Assembly (NCBI GenBank): GCA_039725955.1
Contig: CP091034.1
Location: 2,232,001 to 2,296,000 of the forward strand
Direction: 5' to 3'
DNA length: 64,000 nucleotides
From: Sinorhizobium sp. B11
Lineage (GTDB): Bacteria; Pseudomonadota; Alphaproteobacteria; Rhizobiales; Rhizobiaceae
The position numbers and the translations under genes were made by a program. The notes beneath the pieces were generated by a model. That model searched no databases. It was not told the DNA's origin and saw nothing but the letters and a program-made list of their open reading frames with translations. This document shows, in pieces, positions 1 to 9,136 of this stretch (positions are counted from its first letter, which is position 1; the number at the start of each line of letters is the position of its first letter).

Positions 1-679
1 CCCCTCGGGCATAGGAGGAATAGGTGTGGTAGATATCGCCGCCCTGCATTACGAAGGCGCTGAGGCCCGGCCGCTCACGGGCGAAGGTGTTGATATCGGT
101 GCCGGTCATCGAGGAGATGAGGTCGTCCGGGCTTTGCTCACCACCTGGCTTCTGTTGCTGCAGCACGGCCGGGATCGGCGGTTCGCGGCGGAAGTTATAT
201 TCGATGCCGCCGCTCTGTTGTTCCTCCGGCGTGAACCAGACATTGAAGTCGCGATTGAAATCGCTTGTTGATGACGAGGCCCAGTCGAAGGTCCAGCCCA
301 TGCGCTTCTTGAACCCGAGAAGCTTGTCGAGCGGCGCGCGGGAAACGGCGCTGAAGGCGACATCGTGGTTTTCGAGGTGAACGGTGACGCCGTTAAAGCC
401 ATCGGCGATCGACGAGCAGGACGGGCAGCCGGCCGTGTAATCTGGGCCGAACATGAAGTGATAGACGAGCAGTTGCGAGCGGCCTTTGAAGAGGTCGGCA
501 AGCGGCACGATGCCGGCTTCGGTCTCCAGCTTGTATTCCTTGTCGATCTTCACCCAGGGCAGTTCCTGGCGCTTTGCAGCGATCTCGTCACTGCGGCGCG
601 TCAGTTCCTTTTCCTGTTCCAGGAGCGCAATTCGCGCCTGCAGCCATTCCGCCCGTGTTCCGGTCTTGTGCATCATCAT
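1..679 (-). CDS. DUF899 family thioredoxin-like protein (3' end outside window)
   Basis: The reading frame begins with three consecutive ATG codons at 679, 676 and 673 after a GGAG ribosome site and runs off the left edge, so about 226 N-terminal residues are visible. The protein matches the DUF899 pattern: a charged helical N-terminus (EWLQARIALLEQEKELTRR), a YHFMFGPDY strand, a GCPSCSSIADGF segment with a CxxC pair, and near the edge GGDIYHTYSSYARG. Family members are thioredoxin-fold proteins, often called dithiol-disulfide isomerase-like, without a settled substrate. No signal peptide is seen, so a cytoplasmic redox role is inferred. It is divergent from the regulator gene at 797 across a 117-bp gap that must hold both promoters. 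The family call is firm; the function is not. Confidence 0.85.
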   Translation of the reverse strand, partial: MMMHKTGTRAEWLQARIALLEQEKELTRRSDEIAAKRQELPWVKIDKEYKLETEAGIVPLADLFKGRSQLLVYHFMFGPDYTAGCPSCSSIADGFNGVTVHLENHDVAFSAVSRAPLDKLLGFKKRMGWTFDWASSSTSDFNRDFNVWFTPEEQQSGGIEYNFRREPPIPAVLQQQKPGGEQSPDDLISSMTGTDINTFARERPGLSAFVMQGGDIYHTYSSYARG

Positions 680-796
680 GGGTCTTCTCCTCTCATTGCG
701 TTGAAACGTATCCGACGGCGGGCCGTTGCCTGCCGATGGGGAATAAACTAGGTCTTGTTGCCGAGGGGTGGGAGTTACAAGTGTGACGGGATTCAA

Positions 797-2017
797 ATGG
801 ACTCGCTGATTACAGCTGCCGCACAGGCGCTGGCGGTGGGCGATGCACTGGGGGCGATGAAGCGCGTGGCGCTGCGCGACGACCCGCCGGCGCTCGCCCT
901 TCGGGGCATCGCCATGGCCCAGCTCGGCGATCTCGCCCGCGCCAAGGCACTCCTGAAGAGCGCTGCCCATGCCTTCGGCCCGCGCGAGGCCGTGGCGCGC
1001 GCCCGCTGCATCGTGGCCGAAGCCGAAATCGCTCTGGTCTCGCGCGATCTCGCCTGGCCGGAAAAGGCGCTGGAAGGTGCGCGCCTCACGCTCGAAAGAC
1101 GCGGCGACCGCGTCAACGCGGCACACGCCCGCAACCTGCAGATCCGCCGCCTCCTTCTGATCGGCCATCTCGATGCTGCCGAAAAGCTGCTCGCCGATCT
1201 CGACCCCTCGCCGCTGCCGCCGGCTGCCCGCGCCGGCCATGAACTTGCCGTCGCCGGTGTCGCAATCCGCCGGCTACGCACGGAGCCCGCGCGCCAGGCG
1301 CTGGCCCAGGCGGCTGACGCGGCGCAAAAAGCCGGCATACCGGCGCTTGTCGTCGAGGTGGGAGAAGTCGCAAAAGCCCTGGAGGCGCCGGCCGCCCGCC
1401 TGATCGATGGCGGCACGCAGCGCCTGTTGCAGCTTCAGGAGGTCGAAGCGCTGCTTGCCTCCGATACGCTCGTCATCGATGCCTGCCGCAACGTGGTGCG
1501 CGCCGGCAGCGCGATCGTGCCGCTCGCAAGCCGCCCTGTGCTGTTTGCGCTCGCCCGCACGCTCGCCGAGGCCGCACCGTCAGATGTCCTGCGCTCGGTT
1601 CTTCTCGCCCGCGCCTTCCGCGCCCGCCACGCCGATGAATCCCACCGGGCGCGGCTGCGCGTCGAGATCGGCCGGCTGCGCGCAGCACTTGCCGAGCTTG
1701 CCGAGGTCAAGGCGACGAGCCACGGCTTCATGCTGCTGCCGCAGGACGGGCGCAAAGTCGTCGTGCTTGCCCCGCCGGTCGAGGAGGAGCACGCTTCGCT
1801 GCTGGCGCTTCTCGCCGATGGAGAATCCTGGTCGAGCACGGCTCTGGCAATTGCCCTGAGCCTGAGCCCACGCACGGTGCAGCGGGCGCTGGAAGCGCTG
1901 CAGGACGCCGGCAAGGTGCAGTATTTCGGCAATGGCAGGGCGCGGCGCTGGATGATGCCGCCGGTCGTCGGCTTCCCGACAACATTGTTACTCCCGGGGC
2001 CGCTGCCCAGCGATTAA
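797..2017 (+). CDS. TPR-like protein with C-terminal winged-helix domain, probable transcriptional regulator
   Basis: The protein has 406 residues from ATG 797; an in-frame ATG at 755 lies further upstream but adds a non-conserved-looking stretch. Residues 1-220 are alanine/leucine-rich paired helices of TPR type (for example AQLGDLARAKALLKSAAHAF). The last 80 residues contain a recognisable winged helix: LLADGESWSSTALAIALSLS, then SPRTVQRALEALQDAGKVQ as recognition helix and wing. This reads as a cytoplasmic DNA-binding protein with a helical sensor or oligomerisation part. It is followed after 83 bp by a beta-propeller gene on the same strand and is divergent from the DUF899 gene, so local control of either is plausible. 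The ligand is unknown. Confidence 0.75.
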   Translation: MDSLITAAAQALAVGDALGAMKRVALRDDPPALALRGIAMAQLGDLARAKALLKSAAHAFGPREAVARARCIVAEAEIALVSRDLAWPEKALEGARLTLERRGDRVNAAHARNLQIRRLLLIGHLDAAEKLLADLDPSPLPPAARAGHELAVAGVAIRRLRTEPARQALAQAADAAQKAGIPALVVEVGEVAKALEAPAARLIDGGTQRLLQLQEVEALLASDTLVIDACRNVVRAGSAIVPLASRPVLFALARTLAEAAPSDVLRSVLLARAFRARHADESHRARLRVEIGRLRAALAELAEVKATSHGFMLLPQDGRKVVVLAPPVEEEHASLLALLADGESWSSTALAIALSLSPRTVQRALEALQDAGKVQYFGNGRARRWMMPPVVGFPTTLLLPGPLPSD

Positions 2018-2023
2018 AAGTAG

Positions 2024-2058
2024 TTCCGGCAAAGTGCGCAGCGGTTTTGCGACCGGAA
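2024..2058. repeat. Dispersed rhizobial palindromic repeat, copy 1
   Basis: An imperfect inverted repeat with arms TTCCGG and CCGGAA encloses the core GTGCGCAGCGGTTTTGCG. The same core (TGTGCAGCGGTTTTGCGATA) recurs at 62928-62998. It lies just after the stop codon of the preceding regulator gene, which is typical of short dispersed intergenic repeats in Rhizobiales. Confidence 0.55.
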
Positions 2059-2100
2059 TGGCTCCAGGCAAAGAGCCGGCGAGAAAGGGGATGGAGCGCC

Positions 2101-2733
2101 ATGAAGACATCACAGGCAGAGATCATCAGGGAATACGGACCCTTCGAGGGCACGCGCAACATCGGCGGCGTCACCTATGACGGCAGCAAGGTCTGGTTTG
2201 CGGCGGGAGAAAACCTGCGGGCGCTGGACCCTGAGAGCGGCGCCGAGCTGCGTGCGATCGATGTCGCCGCCCATGCCGGCACCGCCTTTGACGGGCGCTA
2301 CATCTTCCAGATCGCCGAAGACAAGATCCGCAAGATCGATCCGGAGACCGGCGCAGTGGTCGCGACCATCCCTGCCCCCGGCAAAGGCGCCGATTCCGGC
2401 ATGGCCTGGTGCGAAGGCAGCCTCTGGGTCGGCCAGTACCGCGAAAACTGCATCCACCAGATAGACCCGGAGACCGGCAAGATCCTGCGCACCATCGAAT
2501 CCAAGCGCCATGTCACCGGTGTCACCTGGGTAGACGGCGAGCTTTGGCACGCCACCTGGCAGGACGACAAGAGCGACCTGCGCCGCATCGACCCCAAGAC
2601 CGGCGACGTGCTGGAACGGCTGGAGATGCCCGAGGGCACCGGTGTTTCCGGGCTGGAATCCGATGGGGCCGATGTCTTCTACGCAGGTGGAGGCGGCAGC
2701 GGCAAGGTGCGGGCGATCAGGCGGCCCCGGTAA
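2101..2733 (+). CDS. YncE-like beta-propeller protein
   Basis: The protein has 210 residues from ATG 2101, preceded by GAAAGGGG at a normal distance. It is built of repeating blades of about 40 residues, each with a variant of the phrase IDPETGxVLxTI: LDPESGAELRAID, IDPETGAVVATIP, IDPETGKILRTIE, IDPKTGDVLERLE. Tryptophan-rich strands such as SGMAWCEGSLWVGQY lie between them. This is the NHL/YVTN/PQQ-like propeller fold seen in YncE and Vgb-like proteins. No signal peptide is visible and no PQQ-binding or catalytic residues can be assigned, so a binding or scaffold role is as likely as an enzyme. It probably shares a transcript with the regulator gene upstream. Confidence 0.75.
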   Translation: MKTSQAEIIREYGPFEGTRNIGGVTYDGSKVWFAAGENLRALDPESGAELRAIDVAAHAGTAFDGRYIFQIAEDKIRKIDPETGAVVATIPAPGKGADSGMAWCEGSLWVGQYRENCIHQIDPETGKILRTIESKRHVTGVTWVDGELWHATWQDDKSDLRRIDPKTGDVLERLEMPEGTGVSGLESDGADVFYAGGGGSGKVRAIRRPR

Positions 2734-2808
2734 GGTTTCGGGTGGCAGGCTGCCTTGGAGTTGAACGGGCGCCACTGCCAAGACACCCTCCCTTCAGACC
2801 TGCCCCAA

Positions 2809-3228
2809 TCAAACCAGCCGGATCGTCACGTCGGTATTCCCTCGCGTCGCCTTCGAATAGGGGCAGATCTGATGCGCCTCCTCGATCAGTGACTGACCCA
2901 CGTCGCGCTCCACGCCTGGAATGCCGACATTGAGCCGTGCCGTCAGGAAATAGCCGGCATCGGAAACATTGAGATCGACTTCCGCATCGATCGTGACATC
3001 GCCTGACAATGCGATCTTCCTCTTCTGCACAATGATGCCGATTGCGCTTTCGAAGCAGGCCGACCAGCCGGCGGCGAAGAGCTGTTCGGGGTTGGTGCCG
3101 ATCCGCGCCGAGCCGGGCACGGAGAGGCGCAGGTCGAGGCGGCCGTCGGAGCTGCGCGCAACGCCGTTTTCCCGCCCGCCACTCGTATGGGTCTTGGCCG
3201 TGTAGAGCACCTTCGAATGCTGATCCAT
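2809..3228 (-). CDS. ohr: Ohr/OsmC family organic hydroperoxide reductase
   Basis: The protein has 139 residues from ATG 3228, the usual length for Ohr. The N-terminus reads VLYTAKTHTSGGREN with Arg19 in the position of the conserved active-site arginine. The peroxidatic cysteine is Cys58 in LFAAGWSACFESA and the resolving cysteine is Cys122 in HQICPYSKATRGN. Ohr proteins reduce organic peroxides, including lipid hydroperoxides, using lipoyl-type thiols. It is the last gene of a four-gene minus-strand operon starting at 5890, 68 bp after the isochorismatase-like gene. No OhrR-type MarR regulator is next to it, so control probably comes from the divergent regulator at 6169 or an internal promoter. 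Confidence 0.9.
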   Translation of the reverse strand: MDQHSKVLYTAKTHTSGGRENGVARSSDGRLDLRLSVPGSARIGTNPEQLFAAGWSACFESAIGIIVQKRKIALSGDVTIDAEVDLNVSDAGYFLTARLNVGIPGVERDVGQSLIEEAHQICPYSKATRGNTDVTIRLV

Positions 3229-3296
3229 GGATTTGCTCCTTTGAAAGTTTGATTGAAACTGCGACTGCCGAAAAGGGCGCAAGGCGCCCCGCCCGC

Positions 3297-3941
3297 TCAC
3301 GCGGGCTCGGTGCTCCGCGCTGCCTTGATCGCGGCGACCACCTGTTCCGTCGTCACGATGGCGCTTGCATAGTTCGGCATGTTGATGACGAGTGCGGCAT
3401 GCATCATCTCGTCGGAATAGTCGGCGATGGCGTCCTTCACGACCGTCACGTCGTAGCCGAGCTCGGCGGCGAAACGGACCGTTGCCTCGATGCAGGTATG
3501 GGCGATCAGGCCGATGACGATCAGCCGGTGAATGCCTCGCCGCCGGAGCTGGTTGTCGAGGTCGGTATTGGCAAAACCGCTGGAGCACCAATGTTCCGAG
3601 GCCACGACTTCACCTGACGCCGGCACGAATTCAGCCTTGAACTCGCCACCCCAGGTGCCGAATTCGAACGTGCGGCGTTTCCAGGCGAGCTTCTGGATGG
3701 GGGCGATGTATTTCCAGTTTTCATAATCGCCCTCGCGATAGCGGTGGTGCATGGCGAAGAATACCGGAAGCTTTGCCTCGCGTGCTGCCGTCAGCACCTC
3801 GAGCATATGCGGCACGCAGTTGTTGGCCTCGGCCACGGCCTGGATGCGCGGCCAGATCTTGCCGCCTTCGGAGATGAAGTCGTTATAGGGATCGACCACC
3901 AGAAGGCCGGTAATGTCGCGCTCATAGGAAAGGTCTATCAT
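3297..3941 (-). CDS. Isochorismatase-family cysteine hydrolase
   Basis: The protein has 214 residues from ATG 3941 behind GGGAGAG. Family features are visible in order: LLVVDPYNDFIS with the catalytic aspartate, GKIWPRI, a lysine region around KLAWKRRTF, RRRGIHRLIVIGLIAHTCIEATVRFAAELGYDV with the nucleophilic cysteine in HTCIE, and VKDAIADYSDEMMHAAL. This is the fold of isochorismatases, nicotinamidases and N-carbamoyl-amide hydrolases, which hydrolyse amide or vinyl-ether bonds; substrate cannot be read from sequence. The start lies 16 bp from the stop of the START-like gene, so the two are co-transcribed within the epoxide hydrolase operon. Confidence 0.88.
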   Translation of the reverse strand: MIDLSYERDITGLLVVDPYNDFISEGGKIWPRIQAVAEANNCVPHMLEVLTAAREAKLPVFFAMHHRYREGDYENWKYIAPIQKLAWKRRTFEFGTWGGEFKAEFVPASGEVVASEHWCSSGFANTDLDNQLRRRGIHRLIVIGLIAHTCIEATVRFAAELGYDVTVVKDAIADYSDEMMHAALVINMPNYASAIVTTEQVVAAIKAARSTEPA

Positions 3942-3957
3942 CCTGCTCTCCCTGGGC

Positions 3958-4500
3958 TCATGCCGCTTTGGATGGCTGGCTTCGCAGCGCGAAACGCTCG
4001 ATGCTGGCGGCAAAGAGCGGCGTCTCGCCCTTGTTGTGGGCAATCGACATCGGCTGGCGCTGCGTGCGGAACACCTCGAAGGGAATGCCCTGCCGGTCGA
4101 GGAAGGCCATCATTTCGTCGGTCGCGAAGGACTGCACCCGGTTGGTGAACTCGCATCTGCCGCCGTCGATCGCCTTGACTCTGAGTTCCCAGGTTACATG
4201 GATGGTGAGGCGGCCGGTCGGGGTGAAGACGTCGGAGTCGGAATCGAGGATCAGGTGATCCTTCTCGGCAAGCGTTTCGACATAATGCTGCACCATCAGG
4301 CTGCCGCCGATCGTCTCGACATTGATCGACATGCGCGTGCCGTCCGGCCCCGTCGTAAAGCCGGCGGCGATATGGGCGGGCGAGCAGGACTGGTATTCCT
4401 TCTCCGGCAGCGTGAAGCACCATCGAGGAATATCGATCTTCTCGATCGGCGCATTGATGATGGCGCTAAAGCTGGAATCGACGATCTGGTTGTCGCTCAT
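3958..4500 (-). CDS. Conserved protein, possibly START/SRPBCC-like
   Basis: The protein has 180 residues from ATG 4500 (MSDNQIVDSSFSAIINAPIE). It is soluble, with alternating beta strands (TRMSINVETIGGSLMVQHYV, RLTIHVTWELRVKAI, GRCEFTNRVQSFA) and a helix near FALRSQPSKAA, which suggests a START-like ligand-binding fold. The phrase SAIINAPIEKI is similar to the opening of SRPBCC domains, but I do not recognise a named family with certainty. It is the second gene of the operon, between the epoxide hydrolase (73-bp gap) and the isochorismatase-like hydrolase (16-bp gap). A role in handling the same small hydrophobic substrate is inferred from position only. Confidence 0.7.
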   Translation of the reverse strand: MSDNQIVDSSFSAIINAPIEKIDIPRWCFTLPEKEYQSCSPAHIAAGFTTGPDGTRMSINVETIGGSLMVQHYVETLAEKDHLILDSDSDVFTPTGRLTIHVTWELRVKAIDGGRCEFTNRVQSFATDEMMAFLDRQGIPFEVFRTQRQPMSIAHNKGETPLFAASIERFALRSQPSKAA

Positions 4501-4573
4501 GATCTCTTTCCTTTGGGAAAACGGGGTTGGTCTCTCGGGAAAGCGGCGCGGGCTGCCGCGCCGCGGGCTCCTC

Positions 4574-5890
4574 TCAGATCTGGTCGCGCAGCGACTTGAA
4601 GGAGGCGCGCAGCTCGTCGGTAAACAGCTCCGGCTGTTCCCAGGCGGCGAAATGCCCGCCCTTGGCCGGCCTGTTGTAGTGGATGAGCTTCGGATAGGCC
4701 TTTTCCGCCCAGCTCTGCGGCGCCTGGTAGATCTCGTCCGGGAAGGCGCTGACGGCCACCGGGATCTTGATGCCGCGCGGATCGAAGAAGCCGCCGGAGG
4801 GGAAATGCGCATTGTCCCAATAGAGCCGCGCAGACGAGATCGCCGTGTTGGTCAGCCAGTAAAGCGTGACATTGTCGAGGACATCGTCAGGCGTCAGACC
4901 TTCCTTTTCTCCGTTGAAGGATCGTGCGATCATCCGGTAGCTTCTGATGTCGTGGTCGAGCATCCAGGAGGCGAGGCCAACAGGCGAATCCACGATGCCG
5001 TAAAGCGTCTGCGGCCGGTTGTTCATCTCGATCGCATAACCGAGCCCGTTCTTGTAGAAATCGTCGAGCTGTTCATAGGCGCGTTTTTCATCGGCCGTCA
5101 GATCTGCCGGCGCCGGCGCCCCTGCTGACAGCAGCTTGGCGATGTCGGCAGGCACGGTGGCTGCCATGTTGGTATGGATGCCGATGAGGCCGGCAGGCTC
5201 CTGCACCGCCATGAGCTCGGTCACCGCATTGCCCCAGTCGCCGCCCTGGGCGACGTATTTGGTATAACCGAGACGCTGCATCAGCACGGCCCAGGCCTTG
5301 GCGATGCGTGGCGGGTTCCAGCCCGCTTCCTTCGGCTTGCCCGAGAAGCCGTAGCCCGGCAGCGAGGGAATGACGACATCAAAGGCATCGGCCTCGGTGC
5401 CGCCAAAGGCGGTAGGGTCGGTCGGCGGCTTGATGATCTTCAACTGCTCGATAATCGAACCCGGCCAGCCATGCGTGATGATGATGGGCAACGCCTTTTC
5501 ATGCTTGGACTTCACATGGATGAAGTGAATGTCCAGCCCGTCGATCTCGGTCATGAACTGCGGGAAGGAGTTCAGCCGTGCCTCGACCTTGCGCCAGTCA
5601 TGCGCTCGCCAGTATTTGGCGACTTTCTGGATCGTATCGAGCCGCACGCCCTGCGTATCGTCGGAGACCGTCTCACGATCCGGCCAGCGGGTCGCGGCAA
5701 CGCGCCGGTGCAGATCCTTCAGCTGCTCGTCCTTGAACTTCACATGGAAGGGACGGATGGCCTCGGGGTCGGCCGCAGCTGCCAGAGCTGACGGCATCAG
5801 CGCCATCGTACCGGCGGCGGCAAGTCCAAGCGTTGCAGCGCCCAGCAGCATGCGGCGGTCCTGATCGATCTCTTCGACATCGGTATGCAT
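4574..5890 (-). CDS. Epoxide hydrolase (EHN N-terminal domain, alpha/beta hydrolase) with Tat-type signal
   Basis: The protein has 438 residues from ATG 5890. Residues 11-40 (DRRMLLGAATLGLAAAGTMA) form a twin-arginine-like signal followed by an alanine-rich cleavage region, so export is likely. Residues 45-155 match the epoxide hydrolase N-terminal domain (IRPFHVKFKDEQLKDLHRRV; WPDRE). The hydrolase core shows the oxyanion motif HGWPGS at 140-145, the nucleophile Asp218 in GGDWGNAV and the catalytic His413 in GGHFAAWEQPE. These enzymes open epoxides to diols. It is first in a four-gene operon and lies 278 bp from, and divergent to, the large winged-helix regulator at 6169, which is the obvious candidate controller. 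Confidence 0.9.
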   Translation of the reverse strand: MHTDVEEIDQDRRMLLGAATLGLAAAGTMALMPSALAAAADPEAIRPFHVKFKDEQLKDLHRRVAATRWPDRETVSDDTQGVRLDTIQKVAKYWRAHDWRKVEARLNSFPQFMTEIDGLDIHFIHVKSKHEKALPIIITHGWPGSIIEQLKIIKPPTDPTAFGGTEADAFDVVIPSLPGYGFSGKPKEAGWNPPRIAKAWAVLMQRLGYTKYVAQGGDWGNAVTELMAVQEPAGLIGIHTNMAATVPADIAKLLSAGAPAPADLTADEKRAYEQLDDFYKNGLGYAIEMNNRPQTLYGIVDSPVGLASWMLDHDIRSYRMIARSFNGEKEGLTPDDVLDNVTLYWLTNTAISSARLYWDNAHFPSGGFFDPRGIKIPVAVSAFPDEIYQAPQSWAEKAYPKLIHYNRPAKGGHFAAWEQPELFTDELRASFKSLRDQI

Positions 5891-6168
5891 GGCGATCTCC
5901 TTGAATTCGGGAATGTTCCGGCTGCACTTTTGTGCTGGCAGGAACCTACGGGAGAAGGCGGCGCATAGCCCGTTAGGGCTTGTTAGAGGCTGTTAGCTCT
6001 TGCAAGCCGCGCGCGGAGATCCGCTAAACGGGCACTCATTGCGCAAGCACTTATCAGAGGTCGCAAAGCTCGGGACCGCGAGGGCGAAACAAGGCGATTG
6101 CCGTATGGCGCAGGCCAGATACTTGCTCTAAAGTTCGCCCCGCAAGGGGCTGGCGGGGAAGAAACGCC

Positions 6169-9021
6169 GTGGCGAATGGGGTGGACGAGGATATCGGCGG
6201 ATTTCGCTTCGGCCCGTTCCGGCTGGCCGTCAGCGAACGGCTGCTGACGAAAGACGGCGCTCCCATAGAGCTCGGCGGACGCGCGCTCGACATCCTCATC
6301 GCACTCGTGACCGCCCCCAACGAGATCATCTCCAAGAAGGACCTGATGGCGCAGGTCTGGCCCGATGCCCTGGTCGAGGAAGGCAGCCTTCGCTTTCACA
6401 TGACCGGCCTGCGCAAGGCGCTCGGCGACGGCCAGGCCGGAGCGCGCTACATCACGACGGTTCCCGGGCGCGGCTATTGCTTCGTCGCGCCCGTTTCGCT
6501 GGCGCCTGCAGAACGGAACGGCCCATCCGCTGCCACACCGCATTTTCCGCATGCCAATCTACCCCCGCGCCTTGGCCGGATGATCGGCCGCGACGTCGAC
6601 GTGATGAAGCTCGCGGCACAGCTGACGGATTCCCGTTTCGTCACCATCGTCGGCCCCGGCGGCGTCGGCAAGACGACGGTCGCGATATCAGCCGCCCATC
6701 AGGTGGCGGAGGATTTCGCCGGCCATGTGCTCTTCGTCGATTTCAGCGTGATCACGGATCCCGGACTGGCGGCCACCACCATCGCTTCCATGCTGGGCCT
6801 ATCGGTGCAGGCCGAGGACCCGACGCCGGATCTGATCCGTTTCCTGAGAGACAAGCGCTTCCTGCTGGTGCTCGATACCTGCGAACACCTCGTCGAGGCG
6901 ATCGCCGCCCTGGTCGAGACCATCCTGGAGGCCGCGCCCGAAGTGCACGTACTCGCCACCAGCCGCGAGGCATTGCGCATCGAGGGCGAGCGTATCTACC
7001 GGCTGGACGCATTGGCCTATCCGCCGGAGACTCCCGGCTTTTCCGTCAGCGCGATCGAGCAGTTTCCGGCAACGCAACTCTTCATCGAGCGCGCCATGGC
7101 AAACGGCGCGCATCTCGATGTCAGCGATGCGGAAGCCGCCATTGTCAGCGATATCTGCCGCAAGCTCGATGGCGTGGCGCTCGCAATCGAGCTTGCCGCC
7201 CGCCGTGTCGAGGCCTATGGGCTGGAACAGACGGCAGCCCTTCTCGACCAGCGCCTGACGCTTCTGTGGCATGGCCTGCGGACGGCGCCGCCGCGCCAGC
7301 AGACGTTGCAGGCCACGCTTGACTGGAGCTACAGCCTGCTCTCGGATCTCGAGCGCGCGGTGCTGAGGCGGCTCGCCGTCTTCGTCGGCCATTTCACGCT
7401 GGATGCCGCTCTTGAGGTGGTCACGAACGACACGCTCGACCGCGCTGCCGTCTTTGCCGCAATCGACAGCCTGGTGGAAAAATCCATGGTGGCCGCCCGC
7501 CCGCTCGGCGCCATGATGCGTTACCGGCTGCTGGACACCACCCGCGCCTATGCGATCGACCTCTGCACCGATACGGCCGAATGGACGGAGCTCTCCGGCC
7601 GCCATGCCGCCTATTTCCGACGCTGGCTGGAACAGAACGGCAGCGAATGGTCGACATTGTCGACCGCCAACGAGCGCGCCCCGCATTTTGCAGCGATCAA
7701 CAATGTGCGCGCCGCTCTCGACTGGTGTTTCGGCGACACTGGCGACAGGCAGATCGGCATCGGCCTTGCCGCTGCGGCCGCCCCCGTCTCGCGCGCCATG
7801 GGGCTGCTGCCGGAATGCCACCGCTGGACCGAACGCGCGCTGCAGGCGCTGGACGAGACGACGCGTGGCGGCAGCGAGGAAATGCAGCTGCAGGCCTCGC
7901 TCGGCGTCTCCATGATGTTCACGCGCGGCCACCATGAATCGACCGTTGCCGCATTGAACAGAAGCTTCGAGATCGCACAGATGCGCGGCGATTATCTCAA
8001 TGCCGTGCGCCTCATCGGACCCATCTATTTCTATCACCTGCGCAGCGGCGAACAGAGGCAATGCCTGCTCCAGGCAAAACGCTGTGCCGAAATTGCAGCG
8101 ACGCTTGGAGACCCGGCGGCAACCGCACTTTCCCACACGCTGATGGGCGTCTCGCTCTGCGTCATGGGAGGGCTGGCCAACGCGCGAGTGGAGTTGGAAA
8201 CCGTTCTAGAACCCGACAATCCGCCTGCCAGCCGCCAGATTCATTACGGCTTCGACCATTACAGCTGGGCCGGCATCGGCTGGGTCACGGCCCTCTGGCT
8301 GCAGGGTCATACGGCACAGATGCGCGACGCGATCGACGAGGCCGTCGGGGAAGCGGAAGCCATGCGCCATCCCGTCGCTTTCGCAATCGTCATCAATGCA
8401 GTGGCAGCTCTTCTCTGGGTCGGCGATCTCGATCTCGCCGAAGAACATCTGGACTGGTTCGTCGCGCGTGCCGAAACCCATTCGACCGGCCCCTATCTCC
8501 ATATGGGCAACGCCTTCAAGGCCGAGCTTTCCATACGCCGCGGTGATGTCGAAACCGGTGTCGCCACCTTGCAGCGCCACCTCGAGAAACTCCACGCCGC
8601 CCGCTTCGAGCTCTTCTCCATCCGCTTCAACATCGTCATCGCCACGGCGCTTGCCGAAAGCGGCGACTTTGCCGAAGCCTGGTCGCTTGCCGAGGAAACC
8701 AGCCAGGGGATCGAGGAGAAGGGCTATACTTCCTACCTGCCCGAACTCTTGCGCCTGCGCGGCGCCATCCTGCTTTCGGCTCCCGAACTGAGCAACATGT
8801 CGGCCGAGGAATATTTCACCCAATCGCTGCAACTCGCCCGCACACAGGGCGCCAAAGCCTGGGAAATCCGCACCGCCACGGACCTCGCCACCCACTGGGC
8901 CGGTAGCGAGCGCGTCGGAGATGCGAAGGCGCTGCTGCGGCCTGTCTACGAGAGTTTCACGGAAGGCAGGGACACGCCGGATCTGAAGGCCGCAGCCGAG
9001 GTGCTGGCAAGGCTGGGCTGA
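6169..9021 (+). CDS. Winged-helix / STAND-type ATPase / TPR transcriptional regulator
   Basis: The protein has 950 residues from GTG 6169 behind GGGGAAG. Residues 8-110 form an OmpR/CadC-type winged helix (FGPFRLAVSERLLTKDG; GRALDILIALV; VWPDALVEEGSLRFHMTGLR; YITTVPGRGYCFVAPV). Residues 140-450 are an AAA/NB-ARC-like ATPase with Walker A GPGGVGKTT at 162-170, Walker B LLVLDTCEH near 232-240 and a sensor TSREALRI. The rest is TPR-like helices. Such proteins are cytoplasmic one-component activators in which ligand sensing by the repeats controls nucleotide state and DNA binding. It is divergent from the epoxide hydrolase operon, which it probably regulates. A full-length paralogue lies at 57796. 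Confidence 0.88.
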   Translation: MANGVDEDIGGFRFGPFRLAVSERLLTKDGAPIELGGRALDILIALVTAPNEIISKKDLMAQVWPDALVEEGSLRFHMTGLRKALGDGQAGARYITTVPGRGYCFVAPVSLAPAERNGPSAATPHFPHANLPPRLGRMIGRDVDVMKLAAQLTDSRFVTIVGPGGVGKTTVAISAAHQVAEDFAGHVLFVDFSVITDPGLAATTIASMLGLSVQAEDPTPDLIRFLRDKRFLLVLDTCEHLVEAIAALVETILEAAPEVHVLATSREALRIEGERIYRLDALAYPPETPGFSVSAIEQFPATQLFIERAMANGAHLDVSDAEAAIVSDICRKLDGVALAIELAARRVEAYGLEQTAALLDQRLTLLWHGLRTAPPRQQTLQATLDWSYSLLSDLERAVLRRLAVFVGHFTLDAALEVVTNDTLDRAAVFAAIDSLVEKSMVAARPLGAMMRYRLLDTTRAYAIDLCTDTAEWTELSGRHAAYFRRWLEQNGSEWSTLSTANERAPHFAAINNVRAALDWCFGDTGDRQIGIGLAAAAAPVSRAMGLLPECHRWTERALQALDETTRGGSEEMQLQASLGVSMMFTRGHHESTVAALNRSFEIAQMRGDYLNAVRLIGPIYFYHLRSGEQRQCLLQAKRCAEIAATLGDPAATALSHTLMGVSLCVMGGLANARVELETVLEPDNPPASRQIHYGFDHYSWAGIGWVTALWLQGHTAQMRDAIDEAVGEAEAMRHPVAFAIVINAVAALLWVGDLDLAEEHLDWFVARAETHSTGPYLHMGNAFKAELSIRRGDVETGVATLQRHLEKLHAARFELFSIRFNIVIATALAESGDFAEAWSLAEETSQGIEEKGYTSYLPELLRLRGAILLSAPELSNMSAEEYFTQSLQLARTQGAKAWEIRTATDLATHWAGSERVGDAKALLRPVYESFTEGRDTPDLKAAAEVLARLG

Positions 9022-9136
9022 ATGCCGGCGCAGCCCTGAGAGGCCTGACATTGCGACGCGCCGGGGCTTGCCCCGGCATTCGAAATCCCCAGTTTTCAGC
9101 GCATGCCAATCAACCACGCCAACAGGGAGAAGCAGC

